From assembly GCF_014192115.1 (NCBI RefSeq), contig NZ_JACHXL010000003.1, positions 124,001 to 188,000 on the forward strand: a stretch of 64,000 nucleotides of DNA, given 5' to 3'. The notes under the pieces are model-generated. The model was not told the origin of the DNA and did not search any database. It saw only the letters and a list, made by a program, of their open reading frames with translations. Origin of the DNA: Psychrobacter luti (lineage in GTDB: Bacteria > Pseudomonadota > Gammaproteobacteria > Pseudomonadales > Moraxellaceae). The position numbers and the translations under genes are program-made. Shown here piece by piece: positions 61,116 to 64,000 of this stretch (position 1 is its first letter; every line of letters starts with the position of its first letter).

Positions 61116-62555
61116 ATGCCAACCTCTGCTAAAGCCTTAACTAAGCGTTTGATTGAAATACCAGAAATGCGTCGTATTCAGCATTTGCATTTTGTCGGTA
61201 TAGGTGGCTCGGGGATGTGCGGTATCGCTGAGGTCATGAACAATCAAGGCTATGAAGTCAGTGGTTCTGATATCGCTGAGAGCTTGGTGACTAAGCGCTT
61301 AGAGCAGATTGGTATTACTATTGCGATTGGACATGATTCTAAAAATATCGCCAATGCCGATGTTATTGTCGTATCGTCTGCTATCGACCGTAGTAACCCT
61401 GAAGTCAAAGCGGCGCTTGAAGCGCGTCTGCCAGTGGTACGCCGTGCTGATATGCTCGGCGAGTTGATGCGCTATCGCCATGGTATCGCCGTCGCTGGCG
61501 CGCATGGCAAGACCACCACCACCAGTTTGCTGACAACCATGATGGCAGAAGGGCAGCTTGATCCCACCTATGTGATTGGCGGGAAGCTCAATGCTTCAGG
61601 TAAAAATGCCGCGCTCGGTAGCAGCCGTTATTTGGTTGCCGAAGCCGATGAGTCTGATGCGTCATTCTTATCTTTACATCCGATGGCGGCGATTGTTACC
61701 AATATCGACCAAGACCATATGGAAACCTATGGCAATAGTTTTGACAACTTAAAGGCCGCTTATATCCAGTTTTTACAAAACATGCCGTTTTATGGTTTGG
61801 CGGTGGTCTGCGGTGACGATCCTGAGCTGTACTCCATGATTGATGATATCGGTCGTCCGGTATTAACCTTTGGTCTTGAACCCTTTAATGATGTGCAAGC
61901 CGTTGACTTGGTAAGCGAAGGAACAAAAACTCACTTTACTGTTTTGCGCCGCGACCATGAGCCATTGCGTCTAACCTTGAATATCCCAGGTGTACACAAT
62001 GTTTATAATGCGCTGGCTGCGATTACTATGGCAACCGACGAAGGCGTGGATGACGAAGCGATTAAGCGCGCTTTGCAGAAATTCGAAGGCGTTGGTCGCC
62101 GCTTTGAGCAGCATGCCTCTGTAGATATCGATGACGGCAATGTTTTGCTCATTGACGATTATGGTCATCACCCAAGAGAAGTCGACGCGACCATTAAAGC
62201 GGCCCGTCAAAGCTTCCCTGAGCGCCGCTTAGTGATGATGTTCCAGCCACATCGTTATAGTCGCACCCGTGATTGTTTTGATGATTTCGTCGAAGTACTT
62301 TCAAGTGTCGATGAGTTATTGTTATTGGACGTTTATGCTGCTGGTGAAAGTCCGATTGCTGGTGCTGATACCAAAGCTTTAGCACGTAGTATCCGTTTGC
62401 GCGGTGCCGTTGAACCGACGATTATCGATAAGGATAATTTGGCACCAGTAATGCAGCGTTTGCTTCAAGCAGATGACATGTTGATTACCCAAGGTGCGGG
62501 TAACGTTGGACAAATAGCGATTGAATTGGCCGCCAATAATTTATATATCAAATAA
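61116..62555 (+). CDS. murC: UDP-N-acetylmuramate:L-alanine ligase MurC
   Basis: A 479-residue Mur ligase (E. coli 491). [20 protein letters not shown] is the nucleotide-sugar motif, [17 protein letters not shown] is the ATP loop, and later motifs include [15 protein letters not shown] and [16 protein letters not shown]. It adds L-alanine to UDP-MurNAc. The gene follows murG by 92 bp and precedes ddl by 29 bp, all on the same strand. Confidence 0.97.
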   Translation: MPTSAKALTKRLIEIPEMRRIQHLHFVGIGGSGMCGIAEVMNNQGYEVSGSDIAESLVTKRLEQIGITIAIGHDSKNIANADVIVVSSAIDRSNPEVKAALEARLPVVRRADMLGELMRYRHGIAVAGAHGKTTTTSLLTTMMAEGQLDPTYVIGGKLNASGKNAALGSSRYLVAEADESDASFLSLHPMAAIVTNIDQDHMETYGNSFDNLKAAYIQFLQNMPFYGLAVVCGDDPELYSMIDDIGRPVLTFGLEPFNDVQAVDLVSEGTKTHFTVLRRDHEPLRLTLNIPGVHNVYNALAAITMATDEGVDDEAIKRALQKFEGVGRRFEQHASVDIDDGNVLLIDDYGHHPREVDATIKAARQSFPERRLVMMFQPHRYSRTRDCFDDFVEVLSSVDELLLLDVYAAGESPIAGADTKALARSIRLRGAVEPTIIDKDNLAPVMQRLLQADDMLITQGAGNVGQIAIELAANNLYIK

Positions 62556-62584
62556 GCCGCAAACGAATTTTAGGAACGAGACTC

Positions 62585-63691
62585 ATGACGACTCATAACC
62601 AAGAAAATGAAAGCAACATTGATAAAAGTATTGATAATAAAACTATCGATACCGAAGTAAGCATCTCCATTATCAATCCAGAGGCAGCCCTAGCAGCCGC
62701 TGCCCAAGCAGAGAATAACGATGTGGAAAACCAGCAATCAAGCCAAAATACTCTATTAAATGTTGCTCCTAGCAAAGTAAAAGATGCGAGTGAGTTTGGT
62801 AAAGTGGCCGTGGTTTACGGTGGCAGTAGCAACGAGCGCAGTGTCTCTTTGGATAGTGGCGCGGCTGTTTTACAAGCGCTACAAAACCGAGGCGTTGATG
62901 CCACGCATTTTGATCCGAAACACCAAGATATTACTGAGCTTCGTCAATATGACCGCGTGTTTAACGTTTTGCATGGTCGCGGTGGCGAAGACGGCTTGTT
63001 ACAAGGCGTACTGCAATGGTTTAATATTCCGCAGACTGGTTCTGGTATTTTGGCATCAGCACTGGGTATGGATAAAGTACGTACCAAGCAGCTGTGGCAA
63101 GGTTGTGGTTTATCAACCGCACCTTTTTCATTGCTAACCGCTGATACCGACTGGCAGCAAGTGGTTAATATGTTAGGACTGCCACTGATTATCAAGCCCG
63201 TTCATGAAGGCTCAAGCATTGGTATGACCAAGGTTAATAATCTTGATGAGCTTCCTGCTGCTTATTCAACCGCCGTACAGTGCGGTGATGCAGTGATGGC
63301 TGAGCGTTGGATTACCGGTCGCGAATTTACCATTGTTATTATCGATGATGAAGCTTATCCGGTTATTCGCCTTGAGCCTGCTGATATCACCAACTTCTAT
63401 GATTTTGAAGCCAAATACAACCGTAACGATACCAGCTACTACATTCCCTGCGGTCTAAGCGCTGCGGATGAAAAGCATTTGCAAGATTTGAGCTTGGCTG
63501 CATTCCGTGCGGTTGATGCAAAAGGTTGGGGACGTATCGATGCGATGCAAGACGAAGCGGGCAACTTTTGGCTGCTTGAAATTAATACCGTACCGGGCAT
63601 GACCAGTCATAGTTTGGTACCCATGGCAGCCAAAGCTCGCGGTATGGATTTTGAGAGCTTGTGCTGGCATATTTTGGCGCAAACTGTATAA
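62585..63691 (+). CDS. ddl: D-alanine:D-alanine ligase with N-terminal extension
   Basis: A 368-residue ATP-grasp ligase. From VAVVYGGSSNERSVSLDSG (about residue 74) onward it matches DdlB (E. coli 306 residues). VFNVLHGRGGEDGLLQG, KPVHEGSSIGM and LLEINTVPGMTSHSLVP are the classic motifs. The first 70 residues are an added low-complexity acidic/Asn-rich segment. No internal ATG lies between the two, and a fair ribosome site (GGAACGAG) precedes the first ATG, so the extension appears to be translated. It makes D-Ala-D-Ala for MurF. Confidence 0.95.
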   Translation: MTTHNQENESNIDKSIDNKTIDTEVSISIINPEAALAAAAQAENNDVENQQSSQNTLLNVAPSKVKDASEFGKVAVVYGGSSNERSVSLDSGAAVLQALQNRGVDATHFDPKHQDITELRQYDRVFNVLHGRGGEDGLLQGVLQWFNIPQTGSGILASALGMDKVRTKQLWQGCGLSTAPFSLLTADTDWQQVVNMLGLPLIIKPVHEGSSIGMTKVNNLDELPAAYSTAVQCGDAVMAERWITGREFTIVIIDDEAYPVIRLEPADITNFYDFEAKYNRNDTSYYIPCGLSAADEKHLQDLSLAAFRAVDAKGWGRIDAMQDEAGNFWLLEINTVPGMTSHSLVPMAAKARGMDFESLCWHILAQTV

Positions 63692-64000
63692 GTATTGATT
63701 AATGATTTTGCCGTTAGTTAATAGATGTACGATTAATAAATAGAAGATGCGTGCTTAACAAGCGTTCAATTGGCTATTAAATAATTTATTGGACGTCTTA
63801 TATATAGGTATGCAGATATTTAACATAAATCTGCTTATTATGTCTCGGCTAAAACAAGTTTTGATAGTTGTTTAATTATGATAATTAGCCTGTCTAAATA
63901 TAGCCAAATGTATCGCTAGCGCTGCTATAGCACAGCTTCATGTAAACTTGTGTAAATTCGATGTTAGTAGTAGGGGTTAGGCTATTGTTTAAATGTAAAA
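63692..64000. other. Intergenic region after ddl at window end
   Basis: 309 AT-rich bases to the window end with no ORF or terminator that I recognise. In dcw clusters ftsQ usually follows ddl; here a gap of at least 300 bp breaks the tight packing. Confidence 0.4.

Noticed and set aside
1-64000. Prophage, insertion sequence, CRISPR array or defence island
   Set aside because: No transposase, integrase, phage structural gene, regularly spaced repeat array or known defence gene was seen on either strand.

Overview
The window reads as chromosome of a Moraxellaceae gammaproteobacterium, most probably Psychrobacter. This is an inference from protein style, moderate-to-low GC, AT-rich intergenic DNA and the gene set (GlyQ/GlyS two-subunit glycyl-tRNA synthetase, LDH-like Mdh, ZapA next to a UPF0149 gene, and a murG-murC-ddl cell-wall run). 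I see no phage, insertion sequence, CRISPR array or rRNA. There is one tRNA gene (Gly, anticodon GCC).

Layout. 1-2.8 kb: the end of an imelysin gene, a DUF1513 gene and a YgjP-like metallopeptidase. 2.8-8.5 kb: a TPMT-type methyltransferase, an HD-like protein, then a peroxide-defence block with oxyR divergent from ahpC, and ahpF about 1 kb further on. 8.5-15.4 kb: a BASS transporter, a GST, and a sulfur island of two stand-alone DUF442 proteins, a SulP transporter, a BigR-type persulfide-sensing ArsR repressor, an ETHE1/Blh-like persulfide dioxygenase and a zinc-ribbon thioredoxin. 15.4-18.8 kb: small envelope proteins, BolA, an M48 lipoprotein protease and tRNA-Gly. 19-27.7 kb: a redox/accessory region with an HdhA-like SDR, an SDR-MBL operon, a LysR regulator divergent from DoxX, DUF1275, two pirins and a nitroreductase. 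27.9-30.5 kb: an Mpo1-like protein, then PnuC and NadR for nicotinamide riboside salvage. 31-40 kb: PspC, glyQS, the ZapA/coiled-coil/UPF0149 group, a deaminase, ArgE and LysE. 40-53.2 kb: MiaB, Slt, a degenerate RNase T2-like secreted protein, Mdh, RibF, MurJ and AmpD. 53.4-64 kb: a DUF4105 envelope protein, an epimerase, an unknown protein, PyrE, GshB, MurG, MurC and Ddl.

How the genes fit together. Three functional neighbourhoods stand out. The first is H2O2 defence (oxyR/ahpC/ahpF). The second is reactive-sulfur handling (BigR, persulfide dioxygenase, DUF442, SulP, thioredoxin). The third is a likely LysR-controlled redox regulon: the promoters of doxX and the first pirin, 2 kb apart, align without gaps over 76 bp, including a 17-bp inverted-repeat site centred near -65, TTTATC and TATA(C/A)T. 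Peptidoglycan genes recur (slt, murJ, ampD, murG, murC, ddl).

The most interesting items are the duplicated LysR-type promoter, palindromes overlapping the ahpF promoter, a secreted RNase T2-like protein lacking both catalytic motifs, a NadR with degraded NMN-adenylyltransferase motifs, the split and duplicated DUF442 partners of a persulfide dioxygenase, and a long hairpin in the slt leader. Most convergent gene pairs share a strong bidirectional intrinsic terminator.
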